Origin: Yimella sp. cx-51
GTDB taxonomy: Bacteria; Actinomycetota; Actinomycetes; Actinomycetales; Dermatophilaceae
Direction of reading: 5' to 3'
Assembly: GCF_017654605.1 (NCBI RefSeq)
Contig: NZ_CP072113.1
Span: 1-64,000 of the forward strand
DNA length: 64,000 nucleotides
Below, in pieces: positions 37,460 to 46,010 of the stretch (the first letter of the stretch is position 1; every line of letters begins with the position of its first letter). The position numbers and the translations under genes are program-made. Under the pieces are notes generated by a model. The model had not been told where the DNA came from. It made no database searches and saw only the letters and a list, made by a program, of their open reading frames with translations.

Positions 37460-38910
37460 TGGCCAACCACCGCTTCCATCACTTGCCGGGCGATCGGTGC
37501 TGCCACCGATCCTCCGGACGCTTCTTGTCCGGCCGTGCCGCCGTTCTCCACGACGACCGCGACCGCGATCTTGGGGTCGTTCACGGGCGCGAACCCGGTG
37601 AACCACACGTCTGCATTGACGCCGGGAGCGGTCTCTGCCGTTCCCGTCTTGCCGGCGACCTCCACGTTGGGGATCTGCGCGAGGCGTCCCGTACCGGAGT
37701 CCACCACGGTCTTCATCATGTCCTTCAGTTGATTCGCAACATCGCCACTGATCGGTGTCGATAGCTGCGACGGGTCGGTCGAGGAGATGACGTCCAGGCT
37801 CTTGTCCTTGACGTTCTGCACCAGGTAGGGCCGCATCACCTTGCCGCCGTTGGCGATCGCGGCGCTGATCATCGCCACCTGCAGGGGCGTGACGCGCACG
37901 TCGTACTGACCGATCGCCGACTGCGCCAGCTGCGCCTGGCCCAGGTCGCTGGGGAAACGCGACGGGCTGACCGTCATCGGGATCGTCAGTTCCTGGCCGA
38001 AGCCGAACTTCACCGCTTGTTCGCGGACGGTGTCCTGCCCGAGGTCCATGCCGAGGCTGGCGAAAGCGGTGTTGCAGCTGATCTTCAGCGCGTCCTTCAT
38101 CGACACCTTGTCGTCCGGTCCGCACGACTGCCCGGTGATGTTGGGCAGCGGCTTGGTGACGCCGGGCAGCTTCAGCGCGGCCGGGCCCTCGAGCTCGGAA
38201 TCGGGCTGGTACTTACCGGAGGAGAGGGCGGCTGCGGCGGTGACGAGCTTGAACGTGGAGCCGGGCGGGTAGAGATTGCCGCTGATGGTGCGGTTGACCA
38301 GGGGCTGGCCGGGGGCGGCGAGCAGCCGCTTCCAGTTGGCCTGCACCGCGTTGAGGTTGTGCGAGGCGAGCTGGTTGGGGTCGTACGTCGGGCTGGTCAC
38401 CATCGCCAGGATCGCGCCGGTCTTGGGGTCGAGCGCCACGACTGCTCCGCGCTGGTTGCCCAGTGCCTTGCGGGCGGCGTCCTGCACCTTGGCGCGCAGG
38501 GTGAGTTCGACACTGGCGCCCTGCGGCTGCTTGCCGGTGAGGATGTCGGGCAGTTGGCGGTAGAAGAGCTTGTCGGAGCTGCCGGAGAGCATGTCGTTGT
38601 ATCCACGCTCGACGCCGCTGGTGCCGTAGGTGAAGGAGAAGTAGCCGGTGGCGGCGGCGTACTGCGTGCCCTTGGGGTAGGTGCGCAGCCACTTGAAATC
38701 GTTGTCGGTCGGGGTCGAGGTGGCGACCGCGTTGCCCTCGACCAGGATTGAGCCGCGCTCCTTGGCGTACGACGCCAGCAGGGTGCGCCGGTTGCCGGGC
38801 TTGTCGTTGTACTCCTTGGCCTGCACGAACTGGATCATCGTGCTGGCGATCAGCAGCGCGGCGAACATCGCCATGACGACGACGGAGAGACGACGGATCG
38901 GGGTGTTCAT
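37456..38910 (-). CDS. pbpA: Penicillin-binding protein PbpA (class B transpeptidase)
   Basis: 484 residues. N-terminal membrane anchor RRLSVVVMAMFAALLIASTMIQF, then the dimerisation domain and the transpeptidase domain with the SxxK nucleophile in PPGSTFKLV, the SCN motif (KISCNTAF) and KTGT (VAGKTGTAE). It cross-links peptidoglycan in partnership with the SEDS protein RodA encoded just upstream. ATG start. 58 bp separate it from rodA. Length matches mycobacterial PbpA (491). Confidence 0.95.
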   Translation of the reverse strand: MNTPIRRLSVVVMAMFAALLIASTMIQFVQAKEYNDKPGNRRTLLASYAKERGSILVEGNAVATSTPTDNDFKWLRTYPKGTQYAAATGYFSFTYGTSGVERGYNDMLSGSSDKLFYRQLPDILTGKQPQGASVELTLRAKVQDAARKALGNQRGAVVALDPKTGAILAMVTSPTYDPNQLASHNLNAVQANWKRLLAAPGQPLVNRTISGNLYPPGSTFKLVTAAAALSSGKYQPDSELEGPAALKLPGVTKPLPNITGQSCGPDDKVSMKDALKISCNTAFASLGMDLGQDTVREQAVKFGFGQELTIPMTVSPSRFPSDLGQAQLAQSAIGQYDVRVTPLQVAMISAAIANGGKVMRPYLVQNVKDKSLDVISSTDPSQLSTPISGDVANQLKDMMKTVVDSGTGRLAQIPNVEVAGKTGTAETAPGVNADVWFTGFAPVNDPKIAVAVVVENGGTAGQEASGGSVAAPIARQVMEAVVGQ

Positions 38911-38968
38911 CGGGGCCCCCGCGAAGTGTCCGGAGGAGCGCAGCGGGGGAGGAACTTGGTGGGGGTAT

Positions 38969-40336
38969 TCATCGAATCTTCACCACTTGGGTCATCTCGT
39001 CGGCCATCGCGGAGCTCTCGAACATCGGACGCCGCGCCTGGTCGCTGATGCGCAGCAGGAGGGCCACGATGATCCAGTTGGCCAGCAGCGACGATCCACC
39101 GGCGGCCAGGAAGGGCGTGGTGAGGCCGGTCAGCGGGATCACCCGGGTGACGCCGCCGATGACGACGAAGCACTGCAACGCCATCGAGAAGGCCAGGCCG
39201 GACGCGAGCAGTTTGCCGAAGCCGTCGCGGGCGGCCAGAGCGGTGCGCAGGCCGCGCTCGACGAAGAGGCCGTAGAGCAGCAGGATCGCCATGAGCCCGA
39301 CCAGGCCGAGCTCCTCGCCGAAGCTGGCGATGATGTAGTCGGAGTTGGCGAAGTAGGTGATCTCCGGGTGGCCCTGACCGAGGCCGGTGCCGGTCAGGCC
39401 GCCGCTGGCCATGCCCATGAGGCCCTTGGCCACCTGGTCGGAGAGGCCCTGGGTGAAGGGGTCGAGCCAGAGCGTGACCCGCACCCGGAAGTGCGCGAAG
39501 AGCAGGTAGGCGGTGTAGCAGCCGACCAGGAACATCGTCAGGCCGATGATGATCCAGCTGCGGCGCTCGGTGGCGATGTAGATCATCGCGACGAAGACGC
39601 CGAAGAAGAGCAGGGATGTGCCGAGGTCGGATTCGAAGACCAGCACTGCCAGGGACGCCAGCCAGGCACCGATGATCGGGCCGAGGTCGCGGGCGCGCGG
39701 CAGGGGCAGACCCAGGACGCGTTTGCCGACGAGGGAGAGGGCGTCGCGGGTCTGCACGAGGTAGGAGGCGAAGAAGATCGTCACGGCGATCTTGGCCAGC
39801 TCACTGGGCTGAAAACTGAAGGGCCCCAACCCGATCCAGATGCGGTTGCCGTTGATGTTGCGGCCGATGACCGGCAGCAGCGGCATCATCAGCAGGATGA
39901 TTCCGGCGAGCGCGAAGGTGAAGGTGTAGCGGCGCAGACGTCGGTGGTCGGGCAGCACGAAGAGCAGGGTGATGGCGGCGCCGACGGCGACGGCGCTCCA
40001 GATCAGCTGCCGCAGCGCGGAGCCTTCGAGCAGACCGTTGGTGGCGCTGCTGTTCAGATCGAGGCGGCGGATCATCACCAGGCCCAAACCGTTGAGCAGG
40101 GTGGCGATCGGCAGCAGCGTCGGGTCGGCGTACGCCGCCTTCCAGCGCAGCACGAGGTGGAAGGTCACCGCGATCGCGATGAAGCCGATGCCCATCGGGA
40201 TGATGTCGACCGGCAGCGCGCCGTCAACCGCCAGCCCCACGTTGGCGTACGCCAACAGCACCACCGCGATCGCGAAGATCAACAGCACCAGTTCGGTGCC
40301 GCGGCGGGTGCTGGGGTGAGCAGTCACGGTGTTCAC
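38969..40336 (-). CDS. rodA: SEDS peptidoglycan glycosyltransferase RodA/FtsW family
   Basis: 455 residues, about 12 membrane helices. SEDS motifs: FQPSELAKIAVTIFFASYL, VFESDLGTSLLFFGVF (with the Asp of the catalytic loop), and IIASFGEELGLVG near the C-terminus. It polymerises lipid II, paired with PbpA. The GTG start shares GTGA with the pstP stop. An alternative upstream ATG would lie inside pstP and add 12 hydrophilic residues. Confidence 0.95.
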   Translation of the reverse strand: MNTVTAHPSTRRGTELVLLIFAIAVVLLAYANVGLAVDGALPVDIIPMGIGFIAIAVTFHLVLRWKAAYADPTLLPIATLLNGLGLVMIRRLDLNSSATNGLLEGSALRQLIWSAVAVGAAITLLFVLPDHRRLRRYTFTFALAGIILLMMPLLPVIGRNINGNRIWIGLGPFSFQPSELAKIAVTIFFASYLVQTRDALSLVGKRVLGLPLPRARDLGPIIGAWLASLAVLVFESDLGTSLLFFGVFVAMIYIATERRSWIIIGLTMFLVGCYTAYLLFAHFRVRVTLWLDPFTQGLSDQVAKGLMGMASGGLTGTGLGQGHPEITYFANSDYIIASFGEELGLVGLMAILLLYGLFVERGLRTALAARDGFGKLLASGLAFSMALQCFVVIGGVTRVIPLTGLTTPFLAAGGSSLLANWIIVALLLRISDQARRPMFESSAMADEMTQVVKIR

Positions 40337-41661
40337 GGGGCGCAGTTGCTCCCGGAGGTGTCGACCTGACACTTACGCAGTTCGGCGCGGACGTTCTCCA
40401 CGATGCGGCTGGCATCGCTCTTGCTCTTGGCGGTCATCGTGGCGTTGACACGGGAGCGGTAGTAGCTGGGCAGCGTGCTCACGGCCATGTCGGTGGTGGA
40501 GTCGACGCTGGAGAGGCTGATCGGACCGAGCTTCTGCGGAACGCCCTTGAAGATGGCGACCTTCCCCTTGTCGGCACCGACGTAGTACTGCTGCTGCGTC
40601 CAGTTGTATCCGAGCAGTCCGGCGGCGGCGAGCATGGCGAGCAGCACCGCGCCGAGCGCGAACCAGCGCCAGCGTCCACGGCGAGGCTTCTCCTCGGCCA
40701 GCTGCGGCATGCCCTGGGTGTCGCCGTCGTCCACGTAGTCCTCGCCAGGTGCGTGCTGGACGGGCGGGCCCTGATGTGGTGGCGGGGTGGGAGCGGTCTC
40801 GCGCTGCAGCGCGGCTGCTTTCTCGGCGGGCGTGCGTGGCTGTTGCGGCTGCTCCTGGGTGTCGTCCTCGGAGCGGCCCATTTGCCGGTCGGCGGCGGCG
40901 CCGACGATCTGCGGGGTGGTGGAGATGGGGTCGTTGCCGTCGACGACATCGGCCACCACGACGGTGACGTTGTCGCGGGTGGACGCCTTCAGGGCGATCT
41001 CGATGAGGCGGTCGGCGATGTCACCGGGCGAGCCCTGCGAGGTGACGATGCCCTCGATCGTCGAGCCGGCCACGTAGTCGGAGAGCCCGTCGGAGCAGAT
41101 GAGATAACGATCGCCCGTGCGAGCCTCGCGCAACGAGATGTCAGGTTCGTCGTCCTCGCGTCCGGTGAGCACGCGCGTGACCATCGAGCGTTGCGGGTGG
41201 TGCTCGGCTTCGTCCTGGGTGATGCGTCCTTCGTCGAGCAACGCCTGCACGAAGGAGTGGTCTTTGGTGAGCTGGCTGAAGACGCCGTCGCGCACCAGAT
41301 ACGCGCGGCTGTCACCGATGTTGGCCATGGCGAGCTTGTTACCGCTGAGCAGGAAGGCGACCAGCGTGGTGCCCATCCCCTCGGTCTCGGCGTGCGCCTC
41401 CATCTCGGCGCGGAGCCGGTCGTTGGCGCGGATCACCGCGGCGCGCAGCTGCTGGGCGGCCTCGTCGGCGGCCCACGACTCGCCGTCCAACTGCATGACC
41501 TCGGCCACTACGGTGGCGCTCGCGGTGTCACCGGCTGCGTGACCACCCATGCCGTCGGCGAGCACGAGCATGTCGGGGGAGGCGTACGCGGAGTCCTCGT
41601 TGCGGGTCTTGGAACCCAGACCGAGGTTTGACCGGGCAGCGAAGCGCAGAGCGATGGGCAT
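40333..41661 (-). CDS. pstP: PP2C-type Ser/Thr phosphatase PstP
   Basis: 442 residues. PP2C core 1-235 with metal-binding RNEDSAY, VLADGMGGHAAGD, GDSRAYL, CSDGLSD and TRDNVTVVVA. A Pro/Gln-rich linker follows, then a membrane helix (FALGAVLLAMLAAAGLLGY) and an extracellular domain of about 110 residues ending SGSNCAP, with two cysteines that may pair. It reverses PknA/PknB phosphorylation. 3 bp after fhaB. Confidence 0.95.
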   Translation of the reverse strand: MPIALRFAARSNLGLGSKTRNEDSAYASPDMLVLADGMGGHAAGDTASATVVAEVMQLDGESWAADEAAQQLRAAVIRANDRLRAEMEAHAETEGMGTTLVAFLLSGNKLAMANIGDSRAYLVRDGVFSQLTKDHSFVQALLDEGRITQDEAEHHPQRSMVTRVLTGREDDEPDISLREARTGDRYLICSDGLSDYVAGSTIEGIVTSQGSPGDIADRLIEIALKASTRDNVTVVVADVVDGNDPISTTPQIVGAAADRQMGRSEDDTQEQPQQPRTPAEKAAALQRETAPTPPPHQGPPVQHAPGEDYVDDGDTQGMPQLAEEKPRRGRWRWFALGAVLLAMLAAAGLLGYNWTQQQYYVGADKGKVAIFKGVPQKLGPISLSSVDSTTDMAVSTLPSYYRSRVNATMTAKSKSDASRIVENVRAELRKCQVDTSGSNCAP

Positions 41662-41664
41662 GGG

Positions 41665-42129
41665 CTACTTCCTGACTTCCAGCACCGTGGTGCCGATCCG
41701 GATGTGCGACCCCTCGTGCAACGGCACGTGCTCGCCGATGCGTTGGTGTCCCACGAAGGTTCCGTTGGTGGAGCCGAGATCGTCGACGAACCACTGGTCG
41801 CCCTCGGCGTACACGCGGGCGTGACGGCCACTGGCGAACTCGTCCGACAATACGAGGCTGCACTCGGGATTACGCCCGATCAGCACGCCGCTTTCGGTGA
41901 GCGGCACCGTGATGCCGCGCATGTGGCCGTCGATGACCGCGAGATGGCTGGGGCCGCGACGCTTGGCCGGTCGGGGTGCGGCACCGCCTGTTGCCGGACG
42001 GGACGACCCGCGCGCCAGCGTCCTCGCTCCGTAGAGATCGCCGCGCAGCACGCCGACGATGCTGAAGACGAACGCCCACAGCAGCGCGAGCAGGCCCAGG
42101 CGAATGGCGGTGACGGTGAGTTCGCTCAT
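41665..42129 (-). CDS. fhaB: FHA domain protein FhaB (FipA)
   Basis: 154 residues: an N-terminal membrane helix (LGLLALLWAFVFSIVGVL), a basic linker, and an FHA domain (GVLIGRNPECSLVLSDEFASGRHARVY, LGSTNGTFV). FHA domains bind phosphothreonine; FhaB recruits phosphorylated division partners such as FtsZ/FtsQ complexes in mycobacteria. ATG overlaps the fhaA stop by 4 bp. Confidence 0.95.
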   Translation of the reverse strand: MSELTVTAIRLGLLALLWAFVFSIVGVLRGDLYGARTLARGSSRPATGGAAPRPAKRRGPSHLAVIDGHMRGITVPLTESGVLIGRNPECSLVLSDEFASGRHARVYAEGDQWFVDDLGSTNGTFVGHQRIGEHVPLHEGSHIRIGTTVLEVRK

Positions 42130-43340
42130 CGACGGCTGCCCGTGCAGAAGATCATCGAGGTGCGCCCGACGGTGATGCGGTCGCCGTCGTTCAACCGGAC
42201 GCTGGTGACGCGCTCGCCGTTGAGGAAGGTGCCGTTGGTGGAGCCGAGGTCGGAGAGGCTCGCCACCAGGTGTGGGCCGTCGTTGGTGACGCGAATCTCG
42301 CTGTGCCGCCGCGAAACTCCGCCGTCGTCGAGCACGATGTCGACGTCGTCGTCGCGACCGATGACGGTGATCGCGCCGAGCAGCGGGTAGAGGTCGCCGT
42401 CGATGTCGAGCTGCGGACGCTGGCGATAACTGCGCGGCGCAGCAGGGCTCGGACGCAGGGTCTGGGGCGCGCGCGGCTGCTCGGGCTCTGGCCAGTACGG
42501 CTGGTGGCCGCCCTCTTCGCCGCCCCGGTTGGGGTGTCGGTCAGCGGCTGCGTGGCGCCTTCGGCTCTGGTCGAACTGCTGGTCGCCGGCTGCGTGGGCT
42601 GCTCCGCGGTCGTCGTCGAACTGCGGTGAGGCGTCCGAGTGGCGTCCGGTGGAGCGCCAGTCGCCCGCAGCAGGGCTGTCGTCGTGGTGCGGATCGTGCT
42701 GGTCTGCCGGCTCCCATTGCGTGCTGCCGCCGTGCCAGGTCGACTCGTCGTCGGCAGTCTGGTGGTCGGGCTCGGCGTCGTGGGTGGGCGCGTCGTAGAC
42801 GTTCGGGTCGACGTCATCGGAGAGGCGGCGGCGTCCCGGCAGTGCGAATCCGCGCCGCGGGGCCGAACGCTCGACCGGCTCCTCGTCCACCTCGGGGTGG
42901 TCGTACTCAGCCTCGTCGTGTGCGGACTCGGGGTGCGCAGGCTCGCTGTACGCCGCCTCGGCCACCTGGCGCGCGATCTGCGGACGCACCTTGAAGACGC
43001 CGGTCTCGAGCTCGTCGTTCTCGGTGAAGTTGATGGTCAGCGGACCACCAGGGGTGTATCGCTGCGTCTCGGCGTGCTCGGCGGCGCTGGCCTTCAGCTC
43101 GTCCACCAGGGCCGCTTCGTACTCGGTGAGCTGCCCGTAATCGGTGCTGCTCAACTCGACGTCGAAGAGGTTGGGCACGATCGGCCGCTTGCCCTTGCCG
43201 ACGCTGGTGGCGCGGTCGTCCATCGCGCGGCGGACGGCGCTGGCCAGCTCGACCGGCTGCACCTCGGCGCGGAAGGCTTTGGCAAAGGCGTTGTTGACGC
43301 CGGCTTCGAGGCGCTTCTCGAGCTTGTCGAACAAGCCCAT
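42126..43340 (-). CDS. fhaA: DUF3662 and FHA domain protein FhaA
   Basis: 404 residues. DUF3662 domain at 1-130 (MGLFDKLEKRLEAGVNNAFAKAF, QPVELASAVRRAMDD), a long Asp/His/Pro-rich disordered linker (about 130-305) and a C-terminal FHA domain (ITVIGRDDDVDIVLDDGGVSRRHSEI, LGSTNGTFLNGE). FhaA binds phosphorylated PknA/PknB partners, including the MviN pseudokinase, to regulate peptidoglycan synthesis. ATG with AAGGAGAG upstream. First gene of the seven-gene operon. Confidence 0.95.
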   Translation of the reverse strand: MGLFDKLEKRLEAGVNNAFAKAFRAEVQPVELASAVRRAMDDRATSVGKGKRPIVPNLFDVELSSTDYGQLTEYEAALVDELKASAAEHAETQRYTPGGPLTINFTENDELETGVFKVRPQIARQVAEAAYSEPAHPESAHDEAEYDHPEVDEEPVERSAPRRGFALPGRRRLSDDVDPNVYDAPTHDAEPDHQTADDESTWHGGSTQWEPADQHDPHHDDSPAAGDWRSTGRHSDASPQFDDDRGAAHAAGDQQFDQSRRRHAAADRHPNRGGEEGGHQPYWPEPEQPRAPQTLRPSPAAPRSYRQRPQLDIDGDLYPLLGAITVIGRDDDVDIVLDDGGVSRRHSEIRVTNDGPHLVASLSDLGSTNGTFLNGERVTSVRLNDGDRITVGRTSMIFCTGSRR

Positions 43341-43711
43341 GGGTCGGCCCTCTCCTTCCGTCCACGTCCGCCGGTGCGGGCGTTGTTCACATTGATGCTG
43401 CTGTGGTTCGTTGTGGTTCCCGTTGTCCCCACGCGCACGAGCCCACGTCATCGTAACGAGACGACCAACGTCCCATGGGCACCGCAGAGTTTCAGCCTTG
43501 CGCGTCGCCAGCCGCCCCCGAGCCCAATCGCGGCCTTTACAGCGGCAGATGCGGCGGTTGCTCGCGCCCGCGTGGACCAGGCGCCTCCGGGCGCAAACGC
43601 GGCCCATCCAGCGAGAAACGCGGCGGTTGTTCGCATCCGCGCTCGCTGCAGCGGCCGCGTCCGTGAAGAGGTGCCGCGTTTGCGTTTATCCGAGCGCGCC
43701 GGACACCCGGC
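43341..43711. other. Intergenic between fhaA and the DUF2207 gene
   Basis: 371 bp upstream of fhaA and downstream of the DUF2207-like gene. The left part (43341-43500) should hold the kinase-operon promoter. The rest is filled by a palindromic repeat array. No gene seen. Confidence 0.6.
43526..43684. repeat. Palindromic repeat family, degenerate copies
   Basis: AATCGCGGCC, GCGGCGGTTG (43551-43560), CAAACGCGGCCC (about 43593-43604), GAGAAACGCGGCGGTTG (about 43613-43629), GTGAAGAGGTGCCGCGTTTG (about 43663-43682). Several half-elements of the AAACGCGGC/GCCGCGTTT repeat are arrayed in about 160 bp. Confidence 0.75.
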
Positions 43712-44785
43712 TCAGCTGCCTCCGCCGCAGCCTCCACCACCGCAACCGCCGCCACCACAGCTACTTCCGCCACAGCTGCTTCCGCCGCAACTACTGCCGG
43801 ACGAACAACTGCTTGCGCTCGAACACGACGACCCGCCGCAGCTGGAGTGGCCGCCGAAGTCGCTGACGAAACCGTCCATGGACGACCCGAAGTCGCCGAT
43901 TCCATCGAACCCGTCGAACCCTCCGGCCAGTCCGCCGAAGTCGATCGAGCCGAACCACGCGAGGTCGTTGGCCCAGAGGCTCGCAACGGCTACGTCGGTT
44001 GTCGTCACCGAACTGTCGAAACCGGCGGACGCCGCGACGTCCTTGAACACCTTCGCCCAGTGTTCGGCCTCGCCGAGTGCGATCGCCCAGGGCAGGTAGC
44101 GGCTGAAGATGCCAGCAGCTTCGTCCACCTTGATCGATCCCGCTTCGGCGGTCTTGAGGTACTGGTGGAACTGCATGACCTGCGCTCGCAGGGCGGTGCG
44201 GACGGCGTCCGGAGCGTTCGCATGAGTGCCGATGGCAGCCATTGAGTCGCGGCGCATGGCCTCGTTGAGGATCTGCGCGATTCCCGACCGGGCGCGTCCG
44301 CGCACAGTGTCCATGCTCGTGGCGTCCCCCGGTTGGCCCTGCGGGAAGACGAAGCTGAGCATCTCGCGCGGCGCGCCCTGCATGTGGTCGTGGCTCTTGG
44401 TGGTGCGCACGAGCATCCAATTGGCCGATGACGCGGACGGCCGCCTGCCGGACGCCGGCAGTTGATCGATCCGTACGTAGCCCGAGACGGCGAGATCGAT
44501 CAGCAGGGCGCCGACGTCGCGTCCGCCGATTCCGCGAGGGAAGAGATCGCCGGTCATCCAGGGCAAGATCCGTTCGGGCGGGTTGAACCGCGGTGGCGGC
44601 GGGTCGGGCAGCAGTTCTTTGCTCCGGACCATCGTCGTCGGGTGGTTTGTCGGGTCGGCCGGGATGATGCCTGGTGCCACCCCGTCGAAGACCGGAAGTT
44701 TGTTGCCCTTGCCGAAGTGCTTCACCAGGCGCGGCACGATGGCGAAGAACGCCACGACCAGCGCGAAGAGCACGAACAACTCCAT
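43712..44785 (-). CDS. DUF2207-like membrane protein with Cys/Gly-rich tail
   Basis: 357 residues. An N-terminal membrane helix (LFVLFALVVAFFAIVPRLV) precedes the C-terminal part of a DUF2207-type protein: PERILPWMTGDLFPRGIGGRDVGALLIDLAVSGYVRI and IFSRYLPWAIALGEAEHWAKVFKD. The large beta-rich N-terminal domain of full-length DUF2207 proteins is absent. The tail is about 45 residues of Ser/Gly/Cys repeats (SSCGGSSC, GGGGCGGGGC) with 11 cysteines. ATG chosen at the membrane helix. Function unknown. Confidence 0.8.
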   Translation of the reverse strand: MELFVLFALVVAFFAIVPRLVKHFGKGNKLPVFDGVAPGIIPADPTNHPTTMVRSKELLPDPPPPRFNPPERILPWMTGDLFPRGIGGRDVGALLIDLAVSGYVRIDQLPASGRRPSASSANWMLVRTTKSHDHMQGAPREMLSFVFPQGQPGDATSMDTVRGRARSGIAQILNEAMRRDSMAAIGTHANAPDAVRTALRAQVMQFHQYLKTAEAGSIKVDEAAGIFSRYLPWAIALGEAEHWAKVFKDVAASAGFDSSVTTTDVAVASLWANDLAWFGSIDFGGLAGGFDGFDGIGDFGSSMDGFVSDFGGHSSCGGSSCSSASSCSSGSSCGGSSCGGSSCGGGGCGGGGCGGGS

Positions 44786-45261
44786 GCACTTGATCGTGTC
44801 ACGCCGGGCACCGTCTCGACCCAACCCCGGGGGAACGAACTGAGTGGACGCCAAGTGGGTCGGTGCACCGCGCCGGCAACGATTCCAAGGCGCAGGGGAG
44901 CGAGGCGGGTGACGGTCAGGGGCGCCAGCGGGCCGTTGCGTTGGTCCACAGGTAATCCGTTGGTGAACCTGCGACGTTCTGGTCGTTCGGACGCCTCAAG
45001 TGGACGTTCTCCACACCGCTCAACACCCTGTCCACAGTTATCCACAGGGTTTTCCCCACCTGTGTGTGACGTCTGTGAAATGCAAACCATGCTCGTCGGT
45101 GCATTGCGCAGCCATCCCGACCGACGAGTGCCTTCGCCTGAGCCTGGAAATGAGCCCGCGTCCCGAGCGATGGAAGCGCGGAAGGAGTCGTCGGCGTCGG
45201 AGCCGCCACTGGCCGCCGATTTGTGCTCACGTCCGCGAGGAGGCACACTAGGTCAGCATTC
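44786..45261. other. Intergenic between DUF2207 gene and tRNA-Leu
   Basis: 476 bp without a convincing gene; overlapping frames have no initiation signals. It contains a cluster of DnaA-box-like sequences at 45007-45060 and presumably the tRNA-Leu promoter at the right. Confidence 0.6.
45007..45060. promoter_or_regulatory. DnaA-box cluster outside oriC
   Basis: TTCTCCACA (45007-45015), CTGTCCACA (45028-45036), the perfect consensus TTATCCACA (45038-45046) and TTTTCCCCA (about 45050-45058), all in one orientation, in a non-coding gap. The density resembles a short piece of oriC. Confidence 0.65.
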
Positions 45262-45345
45262 GCGCGAGTGGCGGAATAGGCAGACGCGCACGGTTCAGGT
45301 CCGTGTGCCCGAAAGGGCGTGGGGGTTCAACTCCCCCCTCGCGCA
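45262..45345 (+). tRNA. tRNA-Leu (anticodon CAG)
   Basis: 84 nt. Acceptor GCGCGAG (45262-45268) pairs with CTCGCGC (45338-45344), discriminator A; CCA not encoded. The anticodon stem CACGG/CCGTG encloses TTCAGGT with anticodon CAG. The long variable arm TGCCCGAAAGGGCG marks a class II tRNA. Confidence 0.97.
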
Positions 45346-45360
45346 CGCGAACGCAGTTCA

Positions 45361-45397
45361 CGAAGCCCGGTCCAGGTCAGTCCTGGACCGGGCTTCG
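45361..45397 (+). terminator. Terminator after tRNA-Leu
   Basis: 16-bp perfect stem CGAAGCCCGGTCCAGG (45361-45376) with its complement at 45382-45397, 5-base loop, followed by TTGTTCC. Confidence 0.85.
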
Positions 45398-45498
45398 TTG
45401 TTCCGGAGGTCGTCTGCATGAGCACCGCCGAAAAGGCCATCGCAGAGCCTCGGCGTTAGCGTCGACGGAGCCACCTTCTGAGGCAACCGCGTTGTGTC

Positions 45499-45858
45499 TC
45501 ACGGGATCCGCACCGATCGCAACTGCTGGTGGTGGTCCTTCAGCCGCAGCATCTCGAATTCCGGCGGCGAGAACCAGATCAAGATGCTGTTGCCGGGGTA
45601 GGTCGAGATCTGTGATGAGTGTCCTCAACCGCTCCCTTTGGGCGTCGGTGGGCTGGAGGTAGGGCGGCGGGGTGAATTGTCGACCAAGTCCTGCTGAGCG
45701 GCCGAGAGCGCCGTGATCCAGACCCGCGCGGCGTCGAGCCCATTCCGGTCGAACGCGAAGGCTGCATCGCTGCCCAACATCAGGCGGCGTCTGATCTCAG
45801 CGTCATCGAGCACGGGGCCATCATCGCTCGCTCGCCTACTGACGTCGCGAAGATTCAT
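45499..45858 (-). pseudogene. Frameshifted gene beside tRNA-Leu
   Basis: The frame opens MNLRDVSRRASDDGPVLDDA and reads to ALSAAQQDLVD. Protein-like sequence then switches to another frame (FTPPPYLQPTDAQRERLRTL, near 45680 to 45612) and back to the first (ISTYPGNSILIWFSPPEFEM, ending VRIP at TGA 45499-45501). Two compensating indels would restore an approximately 120-residue protein; as it stands the first frame stops at a TGA near 45625. The middle and last parts have strongly GC-rich third positions, arguing they were coding. Family not recognised. Confidence 0.55.
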
Positions 45859-45963
45859 CCGCACGCCGGGCAGAGGTCTTCAAACGGTGACAGGCGCGGA
45901 GTGCGCCGGACCTGCGTCGCTGGTCGGTGACCACGGCAGTCACATTGTGTGCCAGCTGAACTC

Positions 45964-45994
45964 GGGCCCGCCCACGGATTGTCAGGGCGGGCCC
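45964..45994 (-). terminator. Terminator of the 139-aa orphan gene
   Basis: GGGCCCGCCC (45964-45973) pairs perfectly with GGGCGGGCCC (45985-45994), 11-base loop, 16 bp beyond the stop codon at 46011. Confidence 0.7.
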
Positions 45995-46010
45995 GACGCC
46001 GATCACCGGA

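Noticed and set aside
38681-40369. 562-codon open frame on the + strand opposite pbpA and rodA
   Set aside because: Antisense of two certain genes; Asp/Gln/His-rich translation typical of reading complementary GC-rich codons.
42639-44099. 486-codon + strand frame crossing fhaA and the DUF2207 gene
   Set aside because: Runs antisense through two supported genes and an intergenic repeat array.
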